A stretch of 64,000 bases of DNA from Bdellovibrio bacteriovorus W (GCA_000525675.1 CP002190.1:1116001-1180000), one strand, 5' to 3'. Positions 17,275-26,980 are shown, counted from the stretch's first letter. Numbers and translations: made by a program. Notes: generated from the letters alone by a model not told the origin.

Positions 17275-18064
17275 CTTGTCCCTCCGGAGGATTGTTGGGG
17301 AAGTGAATTGGGATTATGAGTTGCATGGAGTACTTCTTGCTCTTGCCCTTGATGTTTTTCTCAACAGTGATGGACAATTCGACAGCTTGTGGAAAGCGGC
17401 CCTTGGTAACTCCATCACCTTGAGAGTCTGTTCTCCAGTCAGAGACCCAATCCTGTTTTCCCTTTCCCATGTAGCGAAATTTGAATTCGGAAACATTTTC
17501 TAAAAGAACGATCTCGTCTCCACCTTTTGTGACATCCAGATCAACATAAGGGGAGCTTCGGCGCCAAATACACTTTGAAGTTCCACCTGACTCTTTCATG
17601 CTGCGACAGTCGCGCACGCTGTAGCCAATTTCAATAAAGTCGGCTTGAGGAGAGTTTCTCACGGTGCGGGCATTGTTCATTGTGACGAAGTTAATACTTT
17701 CTTCGTTTCCAATAAAGTGGGTGGCAGGATCACGGCGGGGAACCTCTGGTGCCGGTGTAAATGTCGAGCCGTAGGTTGGCGGAGGAGGAGGTTGGTTGGG
17801 GTCCACAGGCGGTTTGTTTTTTTTATCAATTAAATCTTTAATTTCTTTTTCAACGTCTCGATAGTGATAAGCAAGGTTGATATCGCGCTCGATTAAACGA
17901 ATGGCATCACGCATGCGTGAGACATCATCAATTTGATCTTGAAGTTTAATTTTAGATTTAATGGATTCAGAAAGTGTTTGCGCAGTCAGAAGAGTCAGCG
18001 TTGCTAAGATCGCAATCGTGATCATGACTTCAATCATGGTAAAGCCGCGACGGTTATAAATCAC
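17240..18064 (-). CDS. gspJ: Type II secretion minor pseudopilin GspJ
   Basis: A 274-residue pseudopilin with cleavage signal RRG-FTMIEVMITIAILATL; Glu at +5 is present. The globular part includes DFIEIGYSVRDCRS and LLENVSEFKFRYMGKG, which fit GspJ. A Pro-rich insertion (PPVDPNQPPPPPTYG) is unusual. It overlaps gspI by four bases and gspK by 35. Confidence 0.88.
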   Translation of the reverse strand: MIYNRRGFTMIEVMITIAILATLTLLTAQTLSESIKSKIKLQDQIDDVSRMRDAIRLIERDINLAYHYRDVEKEIKDLIDKKNKPPVDPNQPPPPPTYGSTFTPAPEVPRRDPATHFIGNEESINFVTMNNARTVRNSPQADFIEIGYSVRDCRSMKESGGTSKCIWRRSSPYVDLDVTKGGDEIVLLENVSEFKFRYMGKGKQDWVSDWRTDSQGDGVTKGRFPQAVELSITVEKNIKGKSKKYSMQLIIPIHFPNNPPEGQGGQQRQSSQNL

Positions 18065-18582
18065 ATTCCACCTCCGCCACCAGGAAGTGATGGTAATGGC
18101 AATGGTTTGTCATAGTCTACAAAGTACTGTGTCGCGCTAAAGTTCAAAGGCTTTTTGCCGCCTTTATAAATCACGGTAACCTTGACCTCTTTGATAGACT
18201 TGCTCAAGTGCTCTGTGAGGGTTTTCATGACTGTTAAAGTAAGTTCATCAGCTCCGCCAGATTGGGCTGTTAGCGTGGCAGAAAAGTCGGGGACTTCAAA
18301 CTCTTTGGACTCCATTTTCCATGAGTACTGAGGGTACTCGGAACCGAAGTCATCTTCTTTTTCTTCGGGGATAGAGTCCAGAGGTTTATCGGCGTACTCC
18401 AACTCAATTTCCACCATCTTGCGTTCAAGCAAGGCCGACACTTCGGTATTGAGTTGAGTCTTACGAACACGCATAAAACTTCCACTCCAAGAATTTGACA
18501 GAAGCAAAAGTCCTGAAGAGAGGATCACCATAGCGATCACAGTTTCAATGAGTGTAAAACCTCGAGAATTAATCTTCCTCAC
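18061..18582 (-). CDS. gspI: Type II secretion minor pseudopilin GspI
   Basis: A 173-residue pseudopilin with signal SRG-FTLIETVIAMVILSSG, a short globular domain and a Gly/Pro-rich tail. GspI nucleates the tip complex with GspJ and GspK. Four-base overlaps with gspH and gspJ indicate translational coupling. Confidence 0.86.
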   Translation of the reverse strand: MRKINSRGFTLIETVIAMVILSSGLLLLSNSWSGSFMRVRKTQLNTEVSALLERKMVEIELEYADKPLDSIPEEKEDDFGSEYPQYSWKMESKEFEVPDFSATLTAQSGGADELTLTVMKTLTEHLSKSIKEVKVTVIYKGGKKPLNFSATQYFVDYDKPLPLPSLPGGGGGM

Positions 18583-19157
18583 CGTTCAATATCCTTTAAC
18601 GTGGCAGCTTTTTCTACAATATCAGCTTGACCCGTCAAAGGATTAAAAACAAGTGTCCAAGTTAAATTATTTCCGTCGGTAATTTGTAAAGCTGAGGCTT
18701 CTACAAACCCCTCTGGGAAGAAGTGAATATAGGCTGCTCCGGAAGTGACGGGAGCTTTCATATTGATCGATTCAACAGAAGCAAAGCGAAGTCCACTAGG
18801 CAGTTTTTTTTGTTTTTTTGTGATCGATTTGTCGATTTGAAAAGCCGAAGGAGGCTGATCTTCTTTGGAGTCTTTTTCTTTTTCGGCAGCGTCTGGATCG
18901 ACAGGGCGAGGACCGCTGGCTCTTTCGACCCAGTAGGACTCATTGTCAGGTTCCATGTTAATAACGATACGATAAGTGGAATTGCTGAGGCGGGCTTTGT
19001 TGCGCACCTCTTTGCTGAGAACTAGAAATTCTCGGGCGATGGTTTTGACGTTTGTGTTTTTCTTGCTTAATCGAGGGGCTGCCACCAGCATCACAGCAGA
19101 TATGATTGCCAAAACAATCATAATTTCTATGAGGGTGAAGCCCTTTCTCGATAGCAT
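18579..19157 (-). CDS. gspH: Type II secretion minor pseudopilin GspH
   Basis: A 192-residue pseudopilin with signal SRKG-FTLIEIMIVLAIISAV and a beta-rich globular part (TYRIVINMEPDNESYWVER). A charged, Lys/Asp/Glu-rich loop (EKEKDSKEDQPPS) interrupts the domain. The position between gspG and gspI supports the GspH call more than sequence alone. Five bases separate it from gspG. Confidence 0.84.
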   Translation of the reverse strand: MLSRKGFTLIEIMIVLAIISAVMLVAAPRLSKKNTNVKTIAREFLVLSKEVRNKARLSNSTYRIVINMEPDNESYWVERASGPRPVDPDAAEKEKDSKEDQPPSAFQIDKSITKKQKKLPSGLRFASVESINMKAPVTSGAAYIHFFPEGFVEASALQITDGNNLTWTLVFNPLTGQADIVEKAATLKDIER

Positions 19158-19162
19158 TCTGA

Positions 19163-19573
19163 TTATTGCTCGTCGTCTAGAGTAACGTCCGCGTTGTAGC
19201 CAGAGCCACCTTCGCGACCGTCTTTACCTAAAGACTTTAAAGTGTACTCAGTGCCTTCTAATTCATACACAAGATCATGGTTGAATGGATCTTTAAGTGA
19301 TTTTTTATAATAAGGCTCTGGTCCCCAATTAGAGCAGTTAGGATCTGCTTTCGTAAGACCTTCAAGAGTTTCAGGGTATTTACCACAGTCTGTGTAGTAC
19401 ATAGAAAGGGCATTCACAACTTGCGTTAACTGAATGCGGGCTTCACGAACTTTGGATTTATCCAACTGTCCAGTGATGTTAGGTAAAAGAAGGGCTGCAA
19501 TACTACCGATGATCGCAAGAACGATCATGATCTCGATCAGAGTCATACCCTTGCGGTTTTTTAGAAGAAACAT
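19163..19573 (-). CDS. gspG: Type II secretion major pseudopilin GspG
   Basis: GspG polymerises into the pseudopilus. The prepilin signal RKG-MTLIEIMIVLAIIGSIAALLLP is followed by the conserved GspG globular domain (YYTDCGKYPETLEGL, KDPFNHDLVYE, SLGKDGREGGSGYNADV), which contains the calcium-binding C-terminal loop. Length 136 is typical. The +1 residue is Met rather than the commoner Phe. The prepilin peptidase needed to process it is not in this window. Confidence 0.94.
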   Translation of the reverse strand: MFLLKNRKGMTLIEIMIVLAIIGSIAALLLPNITGQLDKSKVREARIQLTQVVNALSMYYTDCGKYPETLEGLTKADPNCSNWGPEPYYKKSLKDPFNHDLVYELEGTEYTLKSLGKDGREGGSGYNADVTLDDEQ

Positions 19574-19958
19574 CCAATACTCCTTGTTTTTTCAATTTCA
19601 AAGAATAGCAGAAGGCTACTTTGAGGTAAAGGAAAGCGTCTAGATTTCTTCAAAATGGCGCAAAGATAAAAATGAAAGCGAGTTGAACAAGAGGTCTAGA
19701 AATAGAAAGAAGAAGTCCGCTTTAAAAGGATTCAAAGCGCTAACTCGGGGGCTTCTAGGATTTATTGCAAGAACCTAGAGATTTTAGCTAATGACGAAGA
19801 CGGCTATGGGTGAAACTCTTTAATAAGGGATCTCCGGTAGGCATGGATGCCTGCGACCACCGTAATCGGTGGTCAAGAAGCCGGCTGAGCCTGGAGGGCG
19901 TATCCCGCTTAAAGAGTTTCATTCATAGCCGTTCTGCTTAGCTAGCAAGATCTGGGAC
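19574..19958. other. 385-bp non-coding gap inside the gsp operon
   Basis: No credible gene lies here. It contains the structured repeat at 19801-19931 and, near 19750-19775, a short TCTAGG/CCTAGA hairpin. The rest shows no recognisable element. Such a long gap is out of keeping with the overlapping genes on either side. Confidence 0.7.
19801..19931 (+). repeat. Structured palindromic repeat, copy 1
   Basis: The outer arms pair as CGGCTATG/CATAGCCG, then TGAAACTCTTTAA/TTAAAGAGTTTCA, then GGGAT/ATCCC (26 bp). The 80-nt core at 19827-19906 contains a GGCAT-GG-ATGCC hairpin, a perfect GACCACCG-TAAT-CGGTGGTC hairpin and the motif CTGAGCCTGGAGGGCGT. The core is about 89% identical to copy 2 at 53978-54057, while the outer arms are unrelated in sequence. 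It lies antisense to gsp transcription, which would produce the complementary fold. Confidence 0.8.
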
Positions 19959-21180
19959 TTATCCTGCGATGTTCGCCATTTCAAACATAGGAACCATCAC
20001 CGCCATGACAATCATACCAATGGCAAGACCCATCATTACGATCACAACTGGACCCATCAGACTTGTAAGACCCTCAAGTTTTTGTTTTTACTTGAAAGTC
20101 GTAGGCGTCAGAGACTTGCGAGAGCATATTCTCGAGTTCGCCAGTTTTTTCACCAATGTTGACCATGTGGATCACGATCGGTGGGAATTGTCCTGATTTT
20201 TTTAAAGGGCCGGCGATAGATTCACCTTCTGAGATATTGCTACGGGCTTCGTCAATGGCTTGCGCTAAAACGTGATTATTAACAACGTTTCTGACGATGT
20301 CCATGGCTGCTAGCATGGGGACGCCACCATTGAGCAAAGTCGATAGTGTGCGAGTAAAGCGCGATACCGCAACCATGCGAACAGTGGGGCCCACAACTGG
20401 AAGTTTAAGAGAGATAGCATCCCACTGAGCTTGCCCCGCAGGAGTGTTCTTCCAATTTTTGAAAAGCAGATACATTAGCAGGGCGCCACCCACTAAGAGA
20501 TACCAGTAATTTACAACAAACTGGCTGGCATCAATGAGCGTCACCGTATACCAAGGAAGCTCTAAATTGGGAGCGGATTCAAAAACAGTGACCATTTTAG
20601 GAATCAGAAATACAAAGAGGAAGCCCAAGAGACCCAACGTCACAACCATCATCACAATCGGGTAGGTCATGGCGCTGCTCACTTTGGCGCGCAAGTCGGC
20701 CTGTGCTTCCGTAAACTCTGCAAGACGCATCAGGATCACGTCTAAGCTTCCTGACATTTCTCCGGCCTCAACCATAGAAATATAAATATTAGAAAAGATA
20801 TTGGGATACTTGGCCAAAGATTTATAAAGCGGCGAACCTTCGTTGACCATGTTCTTACAGTCAGCGATGGCTTCTGAAAGAGTCGGGTTCTCCACCTGTT
20901 CAGAGACCGCCGTGAGAGCGTCGACAAGGGGAATGTTTGCTTTAATTAAAGTCGCCAATTGACGAGTCATCAGAGAAAGTTCTTTAACGCCGACATTCTT
21001 GGTAGAGCGAGGAGCCCCTTTTGCTTTCTTACTATCGCCTTTTTTCTTATCGCGGATATCAACGACAAATATATTGTCTTTTTTCAATTTAGCGCGCGCC
21101 GCTCGCATATTCTCCGAGTCGATGATGCCTTTGACGTTTTTTCCGTCTCTTGTAAGACCTTTGTATTCAAAAATAGGCAT
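19959..21180 (-). CDS. gspF: Type II secretion inner-membrane platform protein GspF, frameshifted
   Basis: GspF is the polytopic platform protein that couples GspE to pseudopilus growth. Two T2SSF domains are visible (about residues 68-190 and 270-390) with helices YPIVMMVVTLGLLGFLFVFLI and YWYLLVGGALLMYLLF. The uninterrupted frame stops at 20074 after DFQVKTKT. Skipping one A in the run at 20079-20083 continues as KLEGLTSLMGPVVIVMMGLA and on to MANIAG, stop at 19959, restoring the conserved third membrane helix and the normal length of about 406 residues. As written, the last 38 residues are lost. Read-level confirmation would decide between error and mutation. Confidence 0.9.
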
Positions 21181-21197
21181 GGCGCGTTCGTTATCTC

Positions 21198-22886
21198 CTA
21201 AATATCTAACTGAGTATTTGAAGTTAGTTCTTCAATAGTCGTGATTCCAGCTAGGACTTTTTGAATGCCATGGTCACGGAATGTCTTCATTCCATTTTCA
21301 ACGGCAACTTTTTTAATTGTGTTACCGTCCTTACGTTGCATCACGAGGGTGCGAATATCGTCGGTGACCATTAAAAGCTCACTGATTGTCGTACGACCCG
21401 AATAACCTTTTTGGTTGCAGTGATTGCAGCCAATAGCTTTACAGATATGTGCATTCTGAGCTTGATCTTCGGTGATGCCTAAAAGTTGGCGTTCAAACGC
21501 CGTTGGCTCATGCGGCGCCTTGCAGTGAGGGCAGAGAACACGCACAAGACGTTGAGCGATCACACCTTGAATAGAGGTTGCAATCAAGAACGGCTCTACA
21601 CCGAAGTCAATCAGACGAGGGAAGGCGCCGGCCGCATCGTTCGTATGGAGCGTGGATAAAACCAAGTGGCCCGTGAGGGAAGCTTGAATTGCAAGCTCGG
21701 CAGTTTCTAAGTCACGAACCTCACCGACCATGATGATGTCAGGGTCTTGACGAAGGAAGGAGCGCAGACCTGCGGCAAACGTTAAGCCAATGCGTGAGTT
21801 CACTTGAACCTGTCCGATGCCGTGGATTCGTTGCTCCACAGGATCTTCAACGGTCAAAATATTTACATCAGGCTCATTCAATTTAGAAAGAGCTCCGTAA
21901 AGAGTCGTGGACTTACCAGAGCCCGTTGGACCGGTTACGAGGAAGATGCCGTAGGAACGACTTAAAAGATCGTCGAGTCTTTCAAGGTTCTCCGTAGAGA
22001 AACCCAGTTGCTCCAACTCAAGAACGATATTGGATCTATCTTGAATACGCATCACCAGACGTTCACCATGAGCGGTTGGAACTGTGGAAAGACGAATATC
22101 AATGTCTTTACCGCCCACTTTCAAGGGGATACGACCATCTTGAGGGAGGCGTTTTTCAGCGATGTTTAAATTTGCCATAACTTTGATTCTCGAAGTGATA
22201 GCATTTTGCAGTTTCTTTGGTGGTTTGAAGATATCAAAAAGAATACCGTCTGTTCTAAAGCGAACGACCATGTCTTTTTCATAGGGTTCAATATGGATAT
22301 CAGATGCTTTTTCTTTGACGGCGCGGAAAAGAAGGCTATTCACCATCTTGATCACGGGCGCATCGTCTTCGCCAGCCTCGAGAAGATCCACAATCGGATC
22401 GTCTAAGTCGTAGTCTTCGTCGTCAATCTCATCCAATCCAGAAAGGTTCGCGGTGCTTTTTTCGTAGACCTTATTGATGGCATCTTGCACGCGCATCGTC
22501 GTCGTAATCAGAGGGCGAACACGCTTTCCGAAAAGCACTTTTAAATCATCCAGCGCTTTAAGGTTTACAGGATTTGAGGTGAGGGCCACAAGCACGTCGG
22601 ACTCTTCCTTGTAAGGAAGGATGTTGTGCTGTTTAGCGTAGTTAATAGGGATGTCAGTGACTAAATCAGCGGAAATATCGCTGACGGGAATGTCTTTGAT
22701 GAAATCAAGACCTAACTCTTTACAGAGATCAGAGACCAGCTCATCCGCATTGGTAAATTCCTTTGCAGAAAGAGCTTCTCCGACAGAAATTGGACGGACC
22801 ACAGATGTGTTCGCAAGAACCGAACGAATTTGGTCCTGCGAAAGGGAAGTGGCCTTAGAAAGTATCGTCTGTATATCTGCTGCCAT
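21198..22886 (-). CDS. gspE: Type II secretion ATPase GspE
   Basis: GspE is the cytoplasmic hexameric ATPase that powers pseudopilus assembly. The N-terminal domain (about 1-150) binds GspL. The core has Walker A GPTGSGKSTTLYGAL (about residue 315), an Asp box, Walker B DPDIIMVGEVRD and a His box. The C-terminal tetracysteine zinc motif is complete: CPHC near 445 and CNHC about 40 residues later. Length 562 is normal. It lies 17 bp upstream of gspF. Confidence 0.96.
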   Translation of the reverse strand: MAADIQTILSKATSLSQDQIRSVLANTSVVRPISVGEALSAKEFTNADELVSDLCKELGLDFIKDIPVSDISADLVTDIPINYAKQHNILPYKEESDVLVALTSNPVNLKALDDLKVLFGKRVRPLITTTMRVQDAINKVYEKSTANLSGLDEIDDEDYDLDDPIVDLLEAGEDDAPVIKMVNSLLFRAVKEKASDIHIEPYEKDMVVRFRTDGILFDIFKPPKKLQNAITSRIKVMANLNIAEKRLPQDGRIPLKVGGKDIDIRLSTVPTAHGERLVMRIQDRSNIVLELEQLGFSTENLERLDDLLSRSYGIFLVTGPTGSGKSTTLYGALSKLNEPDVNILTVEDPVEQRIHGIGQVQVNSRIGLTFAAGLRSFLRQDPDIIMVGEVRDLETAELAIQASLTGHLVLSTLHTNDAAGAFPRLIDFGVEPFLIATSIQGVIAQRLVRVLCPHCKAPHEPTAFERQLLGITEDQAQNAHICKAIGCNHCNQKGYSGRTTISELLMVTDDIRTLVMQRKDGNTIKKVAVENGMKTFRDHGIQKVLAGITTIEELTSNTQLDI

Positions 22887-22923
22887 TTAAGAACAATCTC
22901 CGTAAATTCCTAAAAAATCTCAA

Positions 22924-25251
22924 TTACTCTTCCATAAATGGAATGTCATCGTCTTGCAACTCAGGAGCTGGAGCACCTGAAGGCGCTTGAGCTCTGCGAT
23001 GGATTTGATCCATCTTTTTACCATAAGGATCAACGCCGCCTTGTGCTTTGATAAAATCTATACGTTCGTCAAGCTTTTGAGAAACGATAGCGTTTGAATC
23101 AAATGTGTTGCGAATAATCTTAGGTGTTAAGAAGACAACCATATTGGTTTTATCTTTCACGATAGTGCGTGACTTAAACAACCAACCTAGGATTGGAATA
23201 TCTCCAAGAAGAGGGACTTTCGTTACCGACTCGATATCTTGTTCTCTCATCAAACCACCCAAAATCGCAGTGTCACCATTTTGTACGTTGATCACAGTCT
23301 TGATCGAACGTTTGGCTAACGGCTGAGTAGAGTCTTGGAATGCCTTTGGAGTACTTGCTGTCGATAGCTGAGAAACCTGTTGCTTGATCTCCATACGAAT
23401 TTGATTTGTCGTAGGGCTGATGAATGGTTTCAAAGTTAGTTTAATCGTCGCATCTTCAAATACCGGAGTTGTGATTGTCGTTCCAGAAGTTCCTGTGCTT
23501 GTTGCATTGGAACCAACAACAACTTTATCACCCACTTCGATTTCACCTTCTTGGTTATCTAAAGTCATCAATTGAGGAGTCGAAAGGATATTTGCTTTTT
23601 TTGCTGTCTTTAAGAAGTTGATGAAACCTAAAAGGCTAGGGATCTTCAAGCTCTGCTTAGAGATAGGATCTGTGACTTCGATAACTTTGCCTTCACCAAA
23701 GCCGATAACAGCACCGTTACCGCCAGTAGGGCTAAGAAGGGTGTTGATGTTATCAATTCCGTTGAATCCGACTTTACCATAACCAGTATCGCCGTATTTA
23801 TAGTAACCAATGCCCCATGCAGTACCATCGTTCGCACTCATCTCCATGATGATAGCTTCAACGAAGACTTGGTCGCGAGGAGTGTCGATTTTTGAAAGAA
23901 TATTCAGAACAACTTCATAGTCTTGCTTAGACGCTGTGATGATGAGGCTGTTTGTCGTCTTATCGCCTACGATTTTTACATCGCCACCAAAGATCTCTTG
24001 CGGAGCCTGCATTTGGCCGCCAGCACCGATTGGAGAAAGCAAGCTTCCGCCAGTTTGTGGCTTAGGAGTGGCATCTTTTGCAACTCCTTGAAGAGTCTGT
24101 GCTAATTTTTCTGCGTCCCCATTTTTAACGTGGTAAACGTAAACGCCACCAGATTCTTCAGGGCGAATTTTGAAATCCAATTGAGCAATAAGGCGTTTGA
24201 TGCGACCGATACCAGATTTATTACCAACAACAATGATAGAATTTGTTCTATCATCTGGGATCGCCATAAAGAAGCTGGCTCCTTGTTGAGAAGAAGCGCC
24301 TGCAGTTCTTGAAAAACGTGGAACCCCTGCTGTGAATGTACCTGGAGCACCGCCAGCTTGTGGACGATTTCCTTTGTTCACGATCTTGTCTACGAGATCC
24401 GCAAGGTCTTTTGCTTTTGCGTAGCGGATAGGAATAACTTCGAGTTGCTCTTCAAAGCCCGGAACATCTAGCTGACTGATGATTTTCATCACACGGTCAA
24501 TATTAGAACCGTAGTCAGAGATAATGATGGAGTTTGTTGGTTCATAAATATTCATTTCACCATCTTTAGACGGTAAAATACGCAGATCACGATTCACTTG
24601 AGAAGCAGAGATGTGCTTTAAGTGGATAATACGTGTGATCATTTGGTCAGCATTAGGGTAGTAGGCTCCAGAGAATGTTTCGATATTATCTCTTTGAGCA
24701 TTACGTGCTGACTTTACTTTTAGAAAGCTTCCAGAAGGAACAACTGTGAAACCATTGATAGCTAAAGCCGAAAGGAAAGCCTTGTAAGCTTCAGCAACAG
24801 AGATCTTTGTTGGTGCAACAATTGTGATTTTACCACGAACACTTGGGTCGATGATAAAGTTCTTCCCCGTAAGTTCGCCGATAGCTTTAATAAGGTCGGT
24901 GATTTCGACATTCGGGAAATCGAAAGACTCAATTGTTTCAGGGAAGTTAGTGCTATTGATATCTTCAATAGGCGCATTGGCAAATTTATCTTTTGCAGAC
25001 TTATTTAAAACCTCTGACTTATCACTCTCGGCTGAAGCAGTACCAGCACCACGCGAAGACGCAGGGCCTGAAGGGCGCGAAGGTAAAGAAGACGGTGGTG
25101 GCGGGAAGTAGCTATCTTCAGAATTATCTGAATCACCAAAATCTGGTGGCGGCGGAGGAGGAGGGAAGTCCTCAAACTGAGCCTGAGCAGCCGGGCCCAC
25201 AAGTTGGGCAGTCATCAATGAAGCAAGTCCTATGCTGACGGTTTTTTTCAT
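22924..25251 (-). CDS. gspD: Type II secretion secretin GspD
   Basis: GspD forms the outer-membrane channel. A Sec signal (MKKTVSIGLASLMTAQLVGPAAQA) is followed by a Pro-rich stretch (about 28-65), then N0-N3 domains (VEITDLIKAIGELTGKNFII; AIPDDRTNSIIVVGNK) and the secretin core (ATIKLTLKPFISPTTNQI, NGDTAILGGL, VPLLGDIPILGWLFKSR). Length 775 is a little longer than enterobacterial GspD because of the Pro-rich N-terminus and C-terminal tail. AGGAGAGG before the ATG is a strong ribosome binding site. Confidence 0.96.
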   Translation of the reverse strand: MKKTVSIGLASLMTAQLVGPAAQAQFEDFPPPPPPPDFGDSDNSEDSYFPPPPSSLPSRPSGPASSRGAGTASAESDKSEVLNKSAKDKFANAPIEDINSTNFPETIESFDFPNVEITDLIKAIGELTGKNFIIDPSVRGKITIVAPTKISVAEAYKAFLSALAINGFTVVPSGSFLKVKSARNAQRDNIETFSGAYYPNADQMITRIIHLKHISASQVNRDLRILPSKDGEMNIYEPTNSIIISDYGSNIDRVMKIISQLDVPGFEEQLEVIPIRYAKAKDLADLVDKIVNKGNRPQAGGAPGTFTAGVPRFSRTAGASSQQGASFFMAIPDDRTNSIIVVGNKSGIGRIKRLIAQLDFKIRPEESGGVYVYHVKNGDAEKLAQTLQGVAKDATPKPQTGGSLLSPIGAGGQMQAPQEIFGGDVKIVGDKTTNSLIITASKQDYEVVLNILSKIDTPRDQVFVEAIIMEMSANDGTAWGIGYYKYGDTGYGKVGFNGIDNINTLLSPTGGNGAVIGFGEGKVIEVTDPISKQSLKIPSLLGFINFLKTAKKANILSTPQLMTLDNQEGEIEVGDKVVVGSNATSTGTSGTTITTPVFEDATIKLTLKPFISPTTNQIRMEIKQQVSQLSTASTPKAFQDSTQPLAKRSIKTVINVQNGDTAILGGLMREQDIESVTKVPLLGDIPILGWLFKSRTIVKDKTNMVVFLTPKIIRNTFDSNAIVSQKLDERIDFIKAQGGVDPYGKKMDQIHRRAQAPSGAPAPELQDDDIPFMEE

Positions 25252-25296
25252 TACACCTCTCCTCTTCTTGAGGATAAAAAATCTTTTATTCAGTTA

Positions 25297-26265
25297 TTAC
25301 TGAATATTATAAGTCATAGTTTCAGTTTTACCGTTGCGCTCTACTTGCAAACTCACGCGAGGTGAGTTTTTAAGAGCGTTGTAAAGCTCCATAGCCTTAG
25401 CAGGGCTATCCACTGGAGTGCCATCGACGGATTTGATGACGTCCATACGCTGCAAACCGAGTTGTTCGTAAATACTTCCAGGCTGCATATCTAAAATTCT
25501 AAAGCCATTAATGTTACCAGTGCCGGGTTCGCGATTAGGAACGGCGCGGGCCTGCATAAGAATGCTTGAAAGGTCATTGGTGTATTTTAAGAGGTCCGAT
25601 TTTTTGATCGCAAACGTGTTGTCGCCTGTTTTTTGAACTTCTTGGCCATTGTCCACTGCAGCTGGCCGTGATGAGCCAAACGCTAAGCGACCCCCATCTT
25701 TTTTCATCTCAATAAACTCAAGACGACCCGAGTTGAGATTGCGGAAAGTCACTTTTTGACGTTCAATTTTAATAATATTCGCCATGGACTCAATGTCTTT
25801 ACCAACGCTGTAAGAGATCACTTGGTTTTTGCCGCGAACTTCAATCGCCGCCAAGGATTTATCGGGATTAGAGTGCACCAATGTACCAATTAAAGTGAGT
25901 GGAAGTTGTGATGGCACAGGCGCATCTTCTTGTTGAGTTTGGGTGCCTTTTGATTCATCGACAAGAGCATCGGGCATTTGCCCCGTGAACGAGAACATAT
26001 TTCTAGAAGCAATTCCGCTGTAAGAACTTTTACTAGCTTGAGTGGAGATGTTTCTTTGTTTCGGTTGAGCAGGGGGAGCTGTTTGCGGCAACATGCGATC
26101 GCGGTACGCCAAGATAGAAAGATCAGCAATGCAATAACCTATAAATACAAAGAGAATATAGGAATACCATTTCTCAAATGGTGGGCGCTGATTTTTTCGG
26201 TTGCGTAAAATCACAGTTGTACAATCCTTGTCTTTTAAGCGGCAATTTTTGCCGAGTGACACCAT
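25297..26265 (-). CDS. gspC: Type II secretion protein GspC
   Basis: GspC bridges the inner platform and the secretin. One membrane helix near residues 34-54 (YSYILFVFIGYCIADLSIL), a homology region domain (about 85-160, SRNMFSF..., LIGTLVHSNPDKSLAAIEV) and a C-terminal PDZ domain (FRILDMQPGSIYEQLGLQ, VIKSVDGTPVDS). First gene of the operon. ATG 26265 gives 322 residues; GTG 26214, with AAGGA upstream, is a plausible alternative start that leaves the helix intact. Confidence 0.9.
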   Translation of the reverse strand: MVSLGKNCRLKDKDCTTVILRNRKNQRPPFEKWYSYILFVFIGYCIADLSILAYRDRMLPQTAPPAQPKQRNISTQASKSSYSGIASRNMFSFTGQMPDALVDESKGTQTQQEDAPVPSQLPLTLIGTLVHSNPDKSLAAIEVRGKNQVISYSVGKDIESMANIIKIERQKVTFRNLNSGRLEFIEMKKDGGRLAFGSSRPAAVDNGQEVQKTGDNTFAIKKSDLLKYTNDLSSILMQARAVPNREPGTGNINGFRILDMQPGSIYEQLGLQRMDVIKSVDGTPVDSPAKAMELYNALKNSPRVSLQVERNGKTETMTYNIQ

Positions 26266-26388
26266 CTAGGCTCATGTCCATGTTAGCAAATAGAAGAACT
26301 TGGCTGCACTAAAAAATGGAAGCTAGACCATGGTCGTATGTTAACTTTTTGCTCAACATTTGGCTCCAACTTAGGTCAAGATATAAGT

Positions 26389-26958
26389 ATGAGAATTCTC
26401 TACTTCACGGATGGAGCAGGAATCGATCTTCTAGGTATCAGGGAATCCGTTCTCAGAATACCTGAAGTACTCACCTCACTACGAGCAGGCCAGGAACAGG
26501 TTCGCTATGTGGATTTAATGCAGGTGATGACGATAACAGATGAAGAGTTTCGACTGATCCCATCTGCGCTAAAAAGTCTAATCATCAATCTAGTTCAGCG
26601 TGGTCTGCACCAACGCTGGGTTAACCGTGATCATCAGTCAGATCTGATTCTTCGACGTATCAACCATCGCTCGGTGGAAGAGGTGAAGTGTCAGCTCCTT
26701 CAGTTCGTGCGCGCGCGAGCAGAGTTGTTCTCTGTTCCGGCAGATCAGTTGAGATTGAGTCATTTTCTTTCTCGATTGGAAATAACTATCATTGGACCAG
26801 GATATGATGACGTGGAGTTATGGCTCCGTCGAGAGGCCGAAAAATGCCTGCAAATGAAGGTCTGCGTAAAAGACGTGATTGCTTCGGACCCGCAATTGGA
26901 CTGGTTCTGGCCCCACGTCTCTCAGAACGTTCTCAATCATGATTCTATAGTGATGTAA
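26389..26958 (+). CDS. Hypothetical protein divergent from gspC
   Basis: A 189-residue soluble protein without signal peptide or membrane helix. ATG 26389 (MRILYFTDGAGIDLLGIRES) is preferred over in-frame 26338 because the residues before it are unlike a protein start. The region 85-150 is rich in Arg and Leu with helical periodicity. No family recognised. It shares a 120-bp intergenic region with gspC and is closed by its own terminator. Confidence 0.6.
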   Translation: MRILYFTDGAGIDLLGIRESVLRIPEVLTSLRAGQEQVRYVDLMQVMTITDEEFRLIPSALKSLIINLVQRGLHQRWVNRDHQSDLILRRINHRSVEEVKCQLLQFVRARAELFSVPADQLRLSHFLSRLEITIIGPGYDDVELWLRREAEKCLQMKVCVKDVIASDPQLDWFWPHVSQNVLNHDSIVM

Positions 26959-26980
26959 GCGAAAATAGATCTTAAATAGA

